Assembly (NCBI GenBank): GCA_015231375.1
Contig: JADGBT010000033.1
Span: 1 to 41,717 of the forward strand
DNA length: 41,717 nt
Direction: 5' to 3'
DNA from: Magnetococcales bacterium
Lineage (GTDB): Bacteria > Pseudomonadota > Magnetococcia > Magnetococcales > Magnetaquicoccaceae
This document shows, one piece after another, positions 34,484 to 41,717 of this stretch. Position 1 is the first letter of the stretch. Every line of letters begins with the position of its first letter. The notes below the pieces were generated by a model. That model was not told where the DNA came from, did not search any database, and saw only the letters and a program-made list of their open reading frames with translations. Made by a program: the position numbers and the translations under genes.

Positions 34484-37135
34484 TCACGGATCGTCGGGTC
34501 GGCGGGACTCCTGGAGCAGTCGGGTGAAGGCTGCGGTTTCCAGTGGACGGCTGAACAGATATCCCTGGAACTGGTCGCACCCTTCCTGGCGCAAGAAGGC
34601 CAACTGGTCCTGGGTCTCCACCCCTTCGGCCACCACCTTGAGACGCAGGCTGCGCCCCAAAGCCAGAATCGCCGTGACGATCGCGGCGTCGTCGGAGTCC
34701 AAGGTCAGGTCGCGCACGAACGACTGATCGATCTTCAGCACATCGATGGGGAGCTTTTTCAGATAGGTCAAAGAGGAGTGCCCCACCCCGAAGTCGTCCA
34801 CGGCCACGCTCGGTCCCATGGCCTTCAGGCGCGTCAGGATGGCCACGATGTCGTCGAGGTTTTCCATCATCAGGGTTTCGGTCACTTCCAGTTCCAGGAA
34901 GTCCGGATGCAGTCCGCTCTCTTCCAGCGCGCTTTGCACCTCCTTGAGCAGGTCGGCCTGACGGAACTGCCGGATGGAGAGATTCACCGCCACTTTCAAA
35001 CGGTCGAAGCCCGCCTCGTGCCATTTGCGGGTTTGCAGACAGGCCATCTTGAGAATGCGCGCCCCCAGAGGCAGAATCAGACCGCTCTCTTCGGCCACCG
35101 GAATGAACTCCAGCGGCGAGACCATGCCGTCTCTGGGATGACGCCAGCGCACCAGCGCCTCCATACCGGTGATCCGACCGGTGCGCAGCTCCACCTTGGG
35201 CTGGTAGAACAGCAGAAATTCATCCCGTTCCAGCCCCTGTCGCAGGTCGTGTTCCAGCAGCAGTCGGCGTTCCGCCTCCGCGCCCATGGCCGGCGCGTAG
35301 TAGTGGCAGGTGTCCCGACCCGCCAGCTTGGCGCGGGAGACCGCCATGTCCGCGTTGCGGATCAGCAGATCCGCCTCGTCGCCGTCATCCGGATACAAGG
35401 TCACGCCCATGCTGGCGCTGACGAACAACTCCTGATCGTCCACAAAAAAGGGTTTCGACAAGGCGTCCGCCAACTTGCGCACCACCACCCCCACATCCTG
35501 GGAGGAACGGATCTCCCGCAGGATGAAACCGAAGGTGTCTCCCCCCAGACGGCTCACCGTGTCCCCTTCCCGCACGAAGTGGCGCAACCGGTCGGCCACC
35601 CCCTTGAGGATCCGGTCTCCCACGGTGTGGCCCAGGCTGTTGTTGACGTTCTTGAACAGATCCAGATCGAAGATCAGGACCAGCACCTTGTCGTCGGCCC
35701 GTCCCGCCTGTCCGATGGCCTGACGCAACCGGTCCTGGAACAGCGCGCGGTTGGGCAGTCCGGTGAGGCTGTCGTGATAGGTGCGAAACAGCAACGCCTC
35801 TTCGCTGCGCTTGATGGCGGTCAGATCCTGAAACACCGCGACAAAATGGATGATGTCGTTGTTGCGGTCCCGGATCGTGGTGATGGTCTCCCATACCGGA
35901 TGGGCCTCGCCGTTCTTGCGCCGGTTCCAGATCTCCCCCCGCCAGGCGCCGATCTCCCCGAGAATGTCGTTCCAGATGGCGGCGTAGAAGGTTTCGTCGT
36001 GAATGCCGGAACGCAGAATGCCCGGGGTTTTCCCCAAGGCCTCTTCGGACTCGTAGCCGGTGATCACCGAAAAGGCCGGATTGATGGAGTGGATCACCCC
36101 TTTGCGATCCGTGACCATCACTCCTTCCACGGCGTTCTCGAACACCTTGGTGGTGAGCAGCATGCGGGCTTCGGCCTCTTCCATGGCGCCTTCGAAGACC
36201 GTGGCCGCGATTTTCAGACGGGTTTCGGCTTCCCGCTGTTCGGTGAGATCGTGCATGGTCCCCACCACCCGGATGATCTGGCCTCCCGGATCCTTCACCA
36301 CCTCGCCCATTTCGTGGATCCAGCGCACCTGACCGTCGGGACGGGTCACCCGGTGGTCGAACTCGAACGGGAGATGATCCGACAAGGCCTGTTGGATGGA
36401 GTGTTCCACCTTGGGCCGGTCTTCGGGATGGGTGATGGCCAGAAAGGTTGCCAGCGCCCCGTTGAGGTCGCTCTCCTCCTGGTGCCCGGCAATGCGTCGC
36501 GCCTCTTCCGAACAGATCATCCGGTCTTGGAGAATGTCCCACTCCCAGTTGCCCAGATGGGCGATCCGCTGGGCGCGGGCCAGACTTTCCCGTTCCCGGC
36601 GCAGGCTGGTGACCAGATGTTCGATGGTTTTCAAATCCCGCCAGGCCCGCAGCGCCACCGTGACGGCGGTGATGAGTTTTTGGCTGGTGAGGTCGCTTTT
36701 GTCCCGGTAGTCGTTGATGTCGTATTCGGTGATGACGCGGGGTTCCGGCGCTTGTCCCGCCTGTCCGGTGCGCAGAATGATGCGCACGAAGCGGTTGTTC
36801 ATGGTGTCGCGCACCTGCCGCACCAGATCGAGTCCGGCCTGGTCGGTCTCCATGACCACGTCGAGGAGCATCACGGCGATGTCGGGGTTGCGCTCCAGCA
36901 CCGGAATCGCTTCCGCCGCCGAATAGGCGCTCAGAAAGGTGACGCCCATCCCGGCGAACACCAGATCCCGCAATACCATGCGGGTCAGGGTGTGGACATC
37001 CTGGTCGTCGTCTACGATCAGGATGGTCCAGGGGCCGGTGGTCGGACAGGTGCCATGATCGTCGGAGCAGGGCGTGTCGCGGCGGGTGGACGCGACGGAA
37101 TCCGACGCGAAAAGAAGGGGATGCCGGTTGCTCAT
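34484..37135 (-). CDS. REC-PAS-PAS-GGDEF-EAL protein, likely c-di-GMP phosphodiesterase
   Basis: This 883-residue cytoplasmic protein has a receiver domain (about 36-165, phospho-acceptor Asp92 in LLDVVME) with RTGQAGQAPE, as in the receivers that accompany DUF3369. Two PAS domains follow (about 190-310, 325-440). The GGDEF domain (about 450-615) has active site LGGDTF (about 531-535), in which Glu is replaced by Thr. The EAL domain (about 625-880) keeps EALVRW (about 659), NLS, EVTET, DDFGVGHSSL, KIDQSFV and AEGVET. The degenerate GGDEF suggests loss of cyclase activity while phosphodiesterase residues remain. A partner kinase is not adjacent. Confidence 0.92.
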   Translation of the reverse strand: MSNRHPLLFASDSVASTRRDTPCSDDHGTCPTTGPWTILIVDDDQDVHTLTRMVLRDLVFAGMGVTFLSAYSAAEAIPVLERNPDIAVMLLDVVMETDQAGLDLVRQVRDTMNNRFVRIILRTGQAGQAPEPRVITEYDINDYRDKSDLTSQKLITAVTVALRAWRDLKTIEHLVTSLRRERESLARAQRIAHLGNWEWDILQDRMICSEEARRIAGHQEESDLNGALATFLAITHPEDRPKVEHSIQQALSDHLPFEFDHRVTRPDGQVRWIHEMGEVVKDPGGQIIRVVGTMHDLTEQREAETRLKIAATVFEGAMEEAEARMLLTTKVFENAVEGVMVTDRKGVIHSINPAFSVITGYESEEALGKTPGILRSGIHDETFYAAIWNDILGEIGAWRGEIWNRRKNGEAHPVWETITTIRDRNNDIIHFVAVFQDLTAIKRSEEALLFRTYHDSLTGLPNRALFQDRLRQAIGQAGRADDKVLVLIFDLDLFKNVNNSLGHTVGDRILKGVADRLRHFVREGDTVSRLGGDTFGFILREIRSSQDVGVVVRKLADALSKPFFVDDQELFVSASMGVTLYPDDGDEADLLIRNADMAVSRAKLAGRDTCHYYAPAMGAEAERRLLLEHDLRQGLERDEFLLFYQPKVELRTGRITGMEALVRWRHPRDGMVSPLEFIPVAEESGLILPLGARILKMACLQTRKWHEAGFDRLKVAVNLSIRQFRQADLLKEVQSALEESGLHPDFLELEVTETLMMENLDDIVAILTRLKAMGPSVAVDDFGVGHSSLTYLKKLPIDVLKIDQSFVRDLTLDSDDAAIVTAILALGRSLRLKVVAEGVETQDQLAFLRQEGCDQFQGYLFSRPLETAAFTRLLQESRRPDDP

Positions 37136-37370
37136 GGGTGTATGGTCAACCTGGATACTGGTGCGCCCCGGGGTGTGGCTTGCCGGCCATGCCAGAGTGT
37201 GGATGAAAGCAACTGTCCAAAACCAAAATAATCGTCATGTGTAACAATCTGCTGAATGTACATTACCGTCATGGTCCATGACAAGTTATTTTGATTGAAT
37301 GATGCAATTTGGTCTCCGATATCAAGAGGTTCATTGGGATCGGGCCGTTACTGTTTTTTACAAATTTCGT

Positions 37371-37399
37371 TTGACTTTGGCAAGAGATTGCGGGATGAT
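37371..37399 (+). promoter_or_regulatory. Possible sigma-70 promoter of the lipoprotein gene
   Basis: TTGACT at 37371-37376, then a 17-base spacer, then GATGAT at 37394-37399 (4 of 6 matches to TATAAT). It lies about 80 bases before the start codon at 37477. Confidence 0.35.
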
Positions 37400-37414
37400 T
37401 TCCGATAATTCTAA

Positions 37415-37430
37415 AAGATCGCACGATCTT
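37415..37430 (+). promoter_or_regulatory. Inverted repeat in the lipoprotein leader
   Basis: AAGATCG-CA-CGATCTT is a perfect 7-bp inverted repeat located downstream of the candidate promoter. It may be an operator or a 5' stem in the mRNA. Confidence 0.35.
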
Positions 37431-37476
37431 TCTCTTTCAAGTTACCGACTCGATTTCCTCGATTGGAGAATCTTCC

Positions 37477-37968
37477 ATGACCAGTTCTGGTTCTGTCAAG
37501 CACGGCATTCGTCGTTCCGTTCGTTCGTGGTCCGTTCCCCTCATGGCCGCGCTGCTGATCACCCCGTTGGTCTCCGGTTGCATGGAGAACCGCGCCCAGC
37601 AGGGAGCCGGCATCGGCGCCTTGGGAGGAGGCCTGGCCGGCAGCCTGCTCGGTCCTTCCAAAAACAAGGAACAAAACGCCCTGATCGGCGCGGCCATTGG
37701 TGGCGTGCTCGGTTACACGGTCGGCAACGAGATGGACAAGAACGACCAGGCCAGACTCAACAACGCCTTCGAGACCGTGCCGTCCCGCCAGACCACCACC
37801 TGGGTCAACCCCGATACCCGCGCTGAATACGCCGTCACCCCCCAACCGGTCTATCAGTCCGAGGGTCGGGAGTGCCGTCAGGCCGAAATCGCCTCGGTGA
37901 TCAATGGCAGACGCGAAACCGTGATGAAAACCGCCTGTCGTCGTCCGGATGGACGTTGGGAGATGTAA
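37477..37968 (+). CDS. Glycine-zipper outer-membrane lipoprotein (17-kDa antigen family)
   Basis: This 163-residue protein has a signal peptide with lipobox LVSGC (Cys35). A glycine-zipper region of two hydrophobic helices follows (about 43-61 and 68-83: GAGIGALGGGLAGSLLG and LIGAAIGGVLGYTVG). The C-terminal domain ends CRQAEIASVINGRRETV...CRRPDGRWEM, with paired cysteines and the terminal PDG.W of rickettsial 17-kDa-antigen relatives. Such proteins sit in the outer membrane and stabilise the envelope. The ATG has GGAG 8 bases upstream. A strong terminator follows directly. Confidence 0.88.
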   Translation: MTSSGSVKHGIRRSVRSWSVPLMAALLITPLVSGCMENRAQQGAGIGALGGGLAGSLLGPSKNKEQNALIGAAIGGVLGYTVGNEMDKNDQARLNNAFETVPSRQTTTWVNPDTRAEYAVTPQPVYQSEGRECRQAEIASVINGRRETVMKTACRRPDGRWEM

Positions 37969-37988
37969 TCCTCCTTGCAGGCTGGAGC

Positions 37989-38040
37989 GCCACAAAAAAA
38001 ACCGTGTCTTCCTTTGGGGAGGGCACGGTTTTTTTTGTGG
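37989..38040 (+). terminator. Strong Rho-independent terminator
   Basis: CACAAAAAAAACCGTG pairs with CACGGTTTTTTTTGTG around a GC-containing loop. The T-run makes it effective on both strands, though the plus-strand lipoprotein gene is the one it follows. Confidence 0.9.
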
Positions 38041-38132
38041 GGTGTGCTTGCCGTCGTCGAATGGCCTGATTGGGCCGCCGATGCTGCCAACCCGGCGTCC
38101 TCTTTCGAGCAGTACACGGCTTACAGCACTTC

Positions 38133-39203
38133 TTAAGCAGCGTTGCTTGCGTTCAGGAACGGATAGTCGGTATAGCCTTGGGCACCGGGCGAGTAAAAGG
38201 TGTTCTTGTCCGGCGTGTTGAGCGCGGCACCTTGGCGGAAACGTTCCGGCAGATCGGGATTCGCCAAGAAAGCGCTACCGAACACCGTCGCATCGGCGCG
38301 ACCGTCGGCCAGTGCAGATTCCGCGCTCTTCTGGTCGAGACCGCCACCCATCAGATAGGCACCGTTGAAGCGTGGGCGCAACAAGCCGTGGTAATCGGTC
38401 TTGGCACCGAACAGCGCGACGTGCAGGTAAGACAGATTCAGGTCACGCAGTTGTTCGACCAGATGGGTATAGGTTTCCTGCGGATTGGCATCGACGCTGT
38501 CGTTGAAGTGCATCTCCGGCGAGATCTTGATGCCGACCCGGTCGCTGCCAGCCTCGGCCACCATGGCTGTCAGCACCTCCAGGACGAAGCGGGCACGATT
38601 CGTCACCGAGTTGCCATATTGGTCTTGACGGTGGTTGCTGCCGGAGGACAGGAACTGCTCAGGCAGATAACCCGAAGCCGCATGAAGCTCGACACCGTCG
38701 AAGCCTGCCTCAATGGCACGGCGGGTCGCCAACCGATAGTCGTTGATCACGCCGGCAATCTCCTCCGGCGTCAGTTCGCGGGGGGTGACAAACTCCTGCA
38801 TGCCGGCACCAGTCCAAGTTTGACCGGCGGGCTTGATCGCAGAGGGAGCAACGGGCTGAGCGTGATTCGGCAGCAAGGACGGATGCGAGATGCGACCACA
38901 GTGCATCACTTGCATGAAGATTCGGCCCTCTTTGGCGTGGACAGCCGCCGTCACTTTTTTCCAGGCGGCGATCTGTTCGTCGGATTCGATGCCCGGTGTC
39001 CGTACATAGCCTTTGCCCATGGCGGTAGGGAATACGCCTTCGGTGATGATGAGACCGGCACTGGCGCGTTGGGCGTAATAGGTCGCCACCAGATCGTCAG
39101 GAACACCCGCATCGTCAGCGCGTGAACGGGTCATCGGCGCCATGACCAAACGGTTTGGCAGGGTATGGCGACCGACTGGAACAGGGGTGAACAGTTGGCT
39201 CAT
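38133..39203 (-). CDS. Old Yellow Enzyme-family alkene reductase (NemA-like)
   Basis: This 356-residue FMN-dependent NADH:flavin oxidoreductase starts MSQLFTPVPVGRHTLPNRLVMAPM. The reductase motifs are IFMQVMHCGRISHP and VELHAASGYLPEQFLSSGSN, then HRQDQYGNSVTNRARF. OYE enzymes reduce electrophilic alkenes or nitro compounds. The substrate-binding pair, normally His-x-x-Asn or His-x-x-His (HxAxGYL), here reads HAAS: the His is kept but the second residue is Ser. The ATG at 39203 is the family-typical start. It is divergent from a LysR-type regulator, which probably controls it. Confidence 0.92.
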   Translation of the reverse strand: MSQLFTPVPVGRHTLPNRLVMAPMTRSRADDAGVPDDLVATYYAQRASAGLIITEGVFPTAMGKGYVRTPGIESDEQIAAWKKVTAAVHAKEGRIFMQVMHCGRISHPSLLPNHAQPVAPSAIKPAGQTWTGAGMQEFVTPRELTPEEIAGVINDYRLATRRAIEAGFDGVELHAASGYLPEQFLSSGSNHRQDQYGNSVTNRARFVLEVLTAMVAEAGSDRVGIKISPEMHFNDSVDANPQETYTHLVEQLRDLNLSYLHVALFGAKTDYHGLLRPRFNGAYLMGGGLDQKSAESALADGRADATVFGSAFLANPDLPERFRQGAALNTPDKNTFYSPGAQGYTDYPFLNASNAA

Positions 39204-39255
39204 GGTGGTTATCCTTGGTGGATTGATGTTCAGAGTGGAGTCATGATAAACCAAA

Positions 39256-39277
39256 ACCTGTCCAAGATAAATCAGGT
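39256..39277. promoter_or_regulatory. Candidate LysR-type operator
   Basis: ACCTG-12 bases-CAGGT is a perfect 5-bp inverted repeat in the 112 bases between the divergent OYE and lysR starts. Two GATAAA copies (39245, 39266) lie around it. The location suits a shared regulatory site for an autoregulated LysR protein. Confidence 0.4.
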
Positions 39278-39315
39278 AGAATCGAAAACATTGATCCACT
39301 CATGGAGCAATGCGC

Positions 39316-39879
39316 ATGGAACTCCTGAATGACATGGCCCTGTTTGTGGAGGTCGTGAAAGCACGAGGCTTCCGTCATGCTGCTGAAGCCGTCGGAATAC
39401 CGAATTCAACGATATCGCGCCGAATCAGCGGGTTGGAAAAGGCCATCGGGCTGCACCTGCTTCACCGCACGACGCGCAAGATCGCACTGACGGAAGCGGG
39501 CTTGATCTGTTTTGAGCGGTGCAAACGCATCGTCGATGAGGCAAGGCTGGCACATGAACAGCTTGGGGAAATGCTGGCGCAGCCAAGTGGCGTACTGCGC
39601 GCCTCTCTGCCGGTGGATTTCGCCAATATCTATCTGGCGCCACTGATCGTAGAGTTCGCCCGTCGCGATCCGGGTATCACGTTTGATTTCGATCTGACGC
39701 CTCGTCTGGTCGATTTGGTGTCCGAACCCTTCGATGTCGCGATCCGCATGGGCAAACCATCGGACTCGCATTGGATCGCTCGGCTGCTTGCCAACCTGAA
39801 TTGCCACCTCTACGCCTCGCCACGTTATCTTGAACAATCCGGCGAACCCCCCCCATCCGACCGACTTGGCACATCATGA
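39316..39879 (+). pseudogene. Truncated LysR-family transcriptional regulator
   Basis: Only 187 residues remain of a family usually near 300. An intact N-terminal winged helix-turn-helix (RHAAEAVGIPNSTISRRISG) and half the effector domain survive, up to YASPRYLEQSGEP. At an 8-C run (39847-39854) the frame slips: with seven C the protein continues PPHPTDLAHHECL as expected, then meets unrelated sequence and a stop about 17 codons later. So it is both frameshifted and truncated, unless the C run is a sequencing error. The ATG at 39316 (GGAG 8 bases upstream) is preferred to 39310. It is divergent from the OYE gene. Confidence 0.8.
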
Positions 39880-39967
39880 ATGCTTGGGATCAACGGGTCA
39901 GTCCGTTCGGAGACAGGCTTTTTTATTGGGTTGAAATCTTTCCCGGTGGCGTTTTCGGAAGGGATTT

Positions 39968-40198
39968 CTACCGGACAGAGGCGATACGGCAGTTCTCCGA
40001 GCAGAAAGAGTGTTCTCCACGGGTGATGGCGGTCTCGGGGGGGATCAGGGTGGCGCACTGGGTGCAACGGACCAGTGGCGTGGACGCGCCTCCTCCCCGT
40101 GGCAACTCCTGGCTGCTGGAGCGGGGCAGAAAACGCCGGACCAGTCGGTAGAGCAGGTAGGCGGAGGCCATCAGCAGCAGCAGTCGGAGCAGGAACAT
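39968..40198 (-). CDS. Small membrane protein with cysteine motifs (PP0621-like)
   Basis: This 76-residue protein begins MFLLRLLLLMASAYLLYRLVRRFL (one membrane segment with basic flank). The cytoplasmic part has VRCTQCATLIP and ends GEHSFCSENCRIASVR. Two Cys-x-x-Cys type pairs (CTQC and CSENC) would bind zinc. This layout matches the PP0621 family of proteobacterial small proteins, whose function is unknown. The start follows from GGTTCC-preceded ATG 40198; upstream in-frame sequence reaches a stop belonging to the previous gene and includes a TTG without ribosome site. Confidence 0.7.
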   Translation of the reverse strand: MFLLRLLLLMASAYLLYRLVRRFLPRSSSQELPRGGGASTPLVRCTQCATLIPPETAITRGEHSFCSENCRIASVR

Positions 40199-40281
40199 GG
40201 AACCTCTTTGCGACGCAGGATTGGGTTGCTCGATGCAGGATCGAAGAGGGGCGGAACGGGTGGATGCGGGACGCGGCGCGG

Positions 40282-40323
40282 TGGCCGGTTGCGCGATTTT
40301 TTCAAATTCCGCGCAACCGGCCA
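40282..40323 (-). terminator. 14-bp perfect inverted repeat downstream of the lipoprotein gene
   Basis: TGGCCGGTTGCGCG (40282-40295) and CGCGCAACCGGCCA (40310-40323) form a perfect 14-bp stem with a 14-base loop, starting 14 bases after the stop of the four-cysteine lipoprotein gene. There is no U-tract at either end, so it may be a Rho-type or RNA-stabilising hairpin rather than a standard terminator. Confidence 0.5.
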
Positions 40324-40336
40324 ACACCGCCAAGCG

Positions 40337-40705
40337 TCAGCGCCATCCGGCCCGTCTTTCGCATGCTTTCATGATGCGGGGGTGCGCATCCTCCCACGCG
40401 CTGATGGGGCGTCTTTCGTGGTCGGGCATTTTATCGCCCATGCATTCGCAGTAGGCTTCCACGGTCCTGCGGGATTGTCCTTCCCGTTTGTTGTCCCGGA
40501 TGCACTGTCTGACCAGATCCCGCTCATTGGAACGGTTGCTCCGCACGTCGGGGGGTGGACCTTCCCGCCGCTGGTCACCCCGCACGCGGCCTTCGCTTTC
40601 GTGGCGGGGTGGGGCCTGATCGTAGTAGAGCGGGGCGTTGTCGTATTGGGTGCAGCCTGCGGTCAGAGCCAGCACGCCGAGCAGCAAAGGGAAGATCTTG
40701 TTCAT
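40337..40705 (-). CDS. Lipoprotein with a four-cysteine domain (paralogue 1)
   Basis: This 122-residue protein has signal and lipobox LTAGC (Cys18), then a charged, Pro/Arg/Gln-rich linker, and a C-terminal domain of about 55 residues: CIRDNKREGQS, YCECM, ISAWEDAHP, CERRAGWR. Cysteines at 68, 86, 88 and 115 have exactly the spacing (17, 1, 26) of paralogue 2, with about 30 of 55 residues identical. I do not recognise the family. The ATG at 40705 starts just before a hydrophobic signal; the region upstream is not signal-like. Likely anchored to the outer membrane. Confidence 0.85.
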   Translation of the reverse strand: MNKIFPLLLGVLALTAGCTQYDNAPLYYDQAPPRHESEGRVRGDQRREGPPPDVRSNRSNERDLVRQCIRDNKREGQSRRTVEAYCECMGDKMPDHERRPISAWEDAHPRIMKACERRAGWR

Positions 40706-40776
40706 GGGTGTCTCTCCGGACCTTAAGGCCAATTGGAGTATCGATTGTATACAAAAACGGCATGGGAAGTCGAATC

Positions 40777-40820
40777 AAAAAAAAAGGAACCGGATTTTCT
40801 GTATCCGGTTCCCTTTTTTT
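40777..40820 (-). terminator. Rho-independent terminator
   Basis: GGAACCGGAT (40786-40795) pairs with ATCCGGTTCC (40803-40812), flanked by long A and T runs. It lies about 50 bases after the stop of paralogue 2 and would end its transcription; the T-run on the plus strand makes it bidirectional. It also separates the two paralogues, so each has its own transcript end. Confidence 0.85.
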
Positions 40821-40870
40821 GAGGCGCCTTCAGGTTCGATCCATCCTAAAAGGATGGGAGCGTGCCTGGA

Positions 40871-41146
40871 TTACTTCCAGCCCGCTTCCTTCTCGCACAT
40901 GGCCATCTCTTTCGGATGCTTTTGTTCCCACGCGGTGATGGAGAGGGTTTCGTTCTCCGACATCTGATTGTTCATGCAGGAACAATAGATGGCCACGGTC
41001 GCTTCGGACTGGCCTTCACGCTTGTTGTCCTGGATACACTTCGACACCCATGCCACATCATCGGCACCGGCCATGGCCGATCCGCTGGCGAAGGTCAAGG
41101 CCATGGTCATGGCTCCGAGAACCATTGCGGCGCGCAACATTTTCAT
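40871..41146 (-). CDS. Secreted four-cysteine protein (paralogue 2)
   Basis: This 91-residue protein has a Sec signal peptide (about 1-26, cleavage near SAMA-G) without a lipobox. The mature part is essentially the four-cysteine domain alone: CIQDNKREGQS, TVAIYCSCM, ITAWEQKHP, CEKEAGWK, cysteines at 37, 55, 57 and 84. The spacing is identical to paralogue 1. It is therefore soluble in the periplasm, or secreted. The ATG at 41146 has GGAG 10 bases upstream. Function unknown; the four cysteines could form disulfides or bind metal or heme iron. Confidence 0.85.
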   Translation of the reverse strand: MKMLRAAMVLGAMTMALTFASGSAMAGADDVAWVSKCIQDNKREGQSEATVAIYCSCMNNQMSENETLSITAWEQKHPKEMAMCEKEAGWK

Positions 41147-41616
41147 GAATTGGAATCTCCTTGAGGATTTGATGGGTGATGGAATGATGAAAGCTGTGTT
41201 GCGAATCACGGACTACTCTTTTTCGAGATCCCATTCGAAAAAGTGACAACGATCAAACCGAGGCGAGATCCGTGCTGGTGGATGCCAGCCGTTTGATGGT
41301 TGCGTTATCGTGCCTGCAACACGATGGAGAAGATAATGTCGTCGATTTGTAAAGTCAACTGTCGGAGAGGGTGGAGAGTATTTTTTGTTAAGCCAGCGTT
41401 AAGAACACGCGAAAGTGATCGCTATTTCATTGGTTGGAGGAATGGAAATGATAGGATGCACGGATTGGAATGAATGAAAGGGGGGTCAGTATCCTGGTTT
41501 TCCACTGAAGGGGCGCGCTGTGGAGCGGTCGGGAGGGGGGATGTGGTGTAGTAGGCAAGACTTAATCTGACATTTATGGTAGGATGGACACAAACCAACC
41601 AAGGAGGATGTCAGCG
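41147..41616. other. Gene-free stretch ahead of the insertion sequence
   Basis: No credible gene. It includes a perfect hairpin CTTTTTCGA/TCGAAAAAG (41218-41243), about 70 bases upstream of paralogue 2, which could lie in its leader or promoter. The rest holds no recognisable site until the presumed IS end near 41542. Confidence 0.5.
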
Positions 41617-41717
41617 ATGAATGCCGAAGAGAAGATTATCAAGAACAAGGTGGGCTTATTGAACCTGGCGGAGATGCTGGGGAGTGTGTCGCAGGCGTGC
41701 AAGGTGATGGGCTACTC
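41542..41717 (+). mobile_element. Left end of an IS481-type insertion sequence
   Basis: A transposase start at 41617 is preceded by about 75 bases beginning TGTGGTGTAGTAGGCAAGA, which starts with the TGT typical of IS481-family terminal inverted repeats. The exact left boundary cannot be fixed because the right end and target duplication lie outside the window. Confidence 0.55.
41617..41717 (+). CDS. IS481-family transposase, N-terminal fragment
   Basis: The first 33 residues read MNAEEKIIKNKVGLLNLAEML and continue to a SQACKVMGYS helix-turn-helix segment, the characteristic start of IS481-family DDE transposases. GGAGG lies 9 bases before the ATG. The coding sequence runs off the window edge, so catalytic residues are not visible. 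Confidence 0.85.
   Translation, partial: MNAEEKIIKNKVGLLNLAEMLGSVSQACKVMGY

Larger units (their letters stand above)
37136..37476. other. Divergent intergenic region, AT-rich
   Basis: The 341 bases separate the minus-strand c-di-GMP gene from the plus-strand lipoprotein gene, with lower GC than the genes. A candidate promoter (37371-37399) and a hairpin (37415-37430) for the lipoprotein are listed separately. No clear minus-strand promoter was recognised. Confidence 0.5.

Noticed and set aside
34169-37231. Very long plus-strand open frame opposite the c-di-GMP gene
   Set aside because: High GC keeps the antisense frame open; its translation has no family motif, while the minus frame has REC, PAS, GGDEF and EAL.

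Overview
The window reads as chromosome of a motile, Gram-negative, GC-rich member of the Pseudomonadota. Support comes from SecB, lipoproteins with lipoboxes, two flagellins with FlaG, FliJ and a MotE-like protein, the IspH (MEP) isoprenoid route, a sigma-54 two-component pair and a long REC-PAS-PAS-GGDEF-EAL protein. The gene mix would fit a deep alphaproteobacterial or Magnetococcales-like lineage, but that placement is an inference from gene content; no rRNA or marker gene here settles it. Most genes lie on the minus strand.

Layout. 1-5103: a YgjP-type metallopeptidase (cut by the window edge), then flagellar genes read leftward: fliJ-motE (ATGA overlap), flagellin, a decayed flagellin tail, a second flagellin and flaG. 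5249-7752: an M48/TPR peptidase, trmL, a fossil gene end and tRNA-Asn. 7824-12902: a PAS histidine kinase with a sigma-54 activator, an unknown protein, nnrS and a small protein. 13406-16203: an AlbA_2 protein overlapping an RNase D-like exonuclease, divergent from a 429-residue protein built of about nine 30-residue helical repeats. 16290-25592: trpBA, a lone 1270-residue SIR2 protein that looks like an anti-phage effector, mutS and a small membrane protein. 25725-28995: a PEGA/tetratrico-like envelope protein, queF, secB and ispH. 29299-34314: a tight minus-strand operon, c-type cytochrome - galU - ugd - phosphomannomutase/phosphoglucomutase - pyrD. 34484-37968: the c-di-GMP protein with a degenerate GGDEF motif, divergent from a 17-kDa-antigen-like lipoprotein. 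38133-39879: an Old Yellow Enzyme gene divergent from a broken lysR. 39968-41146: small envelope genes including two tandem paralogues with an identical four-cysteine spacing. 41542-41717: the left end of an IS481-type insertion sequence.

How the genes work together: phosphoglucomutase, GalU and Ugd form a complete route from glucose-6-phosphate to UDP-glucuronate for exopolysaccharide or lipopolysaccharide. TrpB and TrpA form the last step of tryptophan synthesis without a neighbouring trpF. The flagellar genes supply filament, export and motor assembly.

The most interesting material is: (1) the SIR2 gene set alone between housekeeping genes; (2) the uncharacterised 30-residue solenoid protein; (3) the tandem four-cysteine secreted proteins; (4) a dispersed hairpin element whose copies sit in inverted pairs, once around trmL and once bracketing the AT-rich segment upstream of ispH, like a miniature mobile element; and (5) fossils (flagellin tail, membrane-protein tail, LysR) showing local gene decay.
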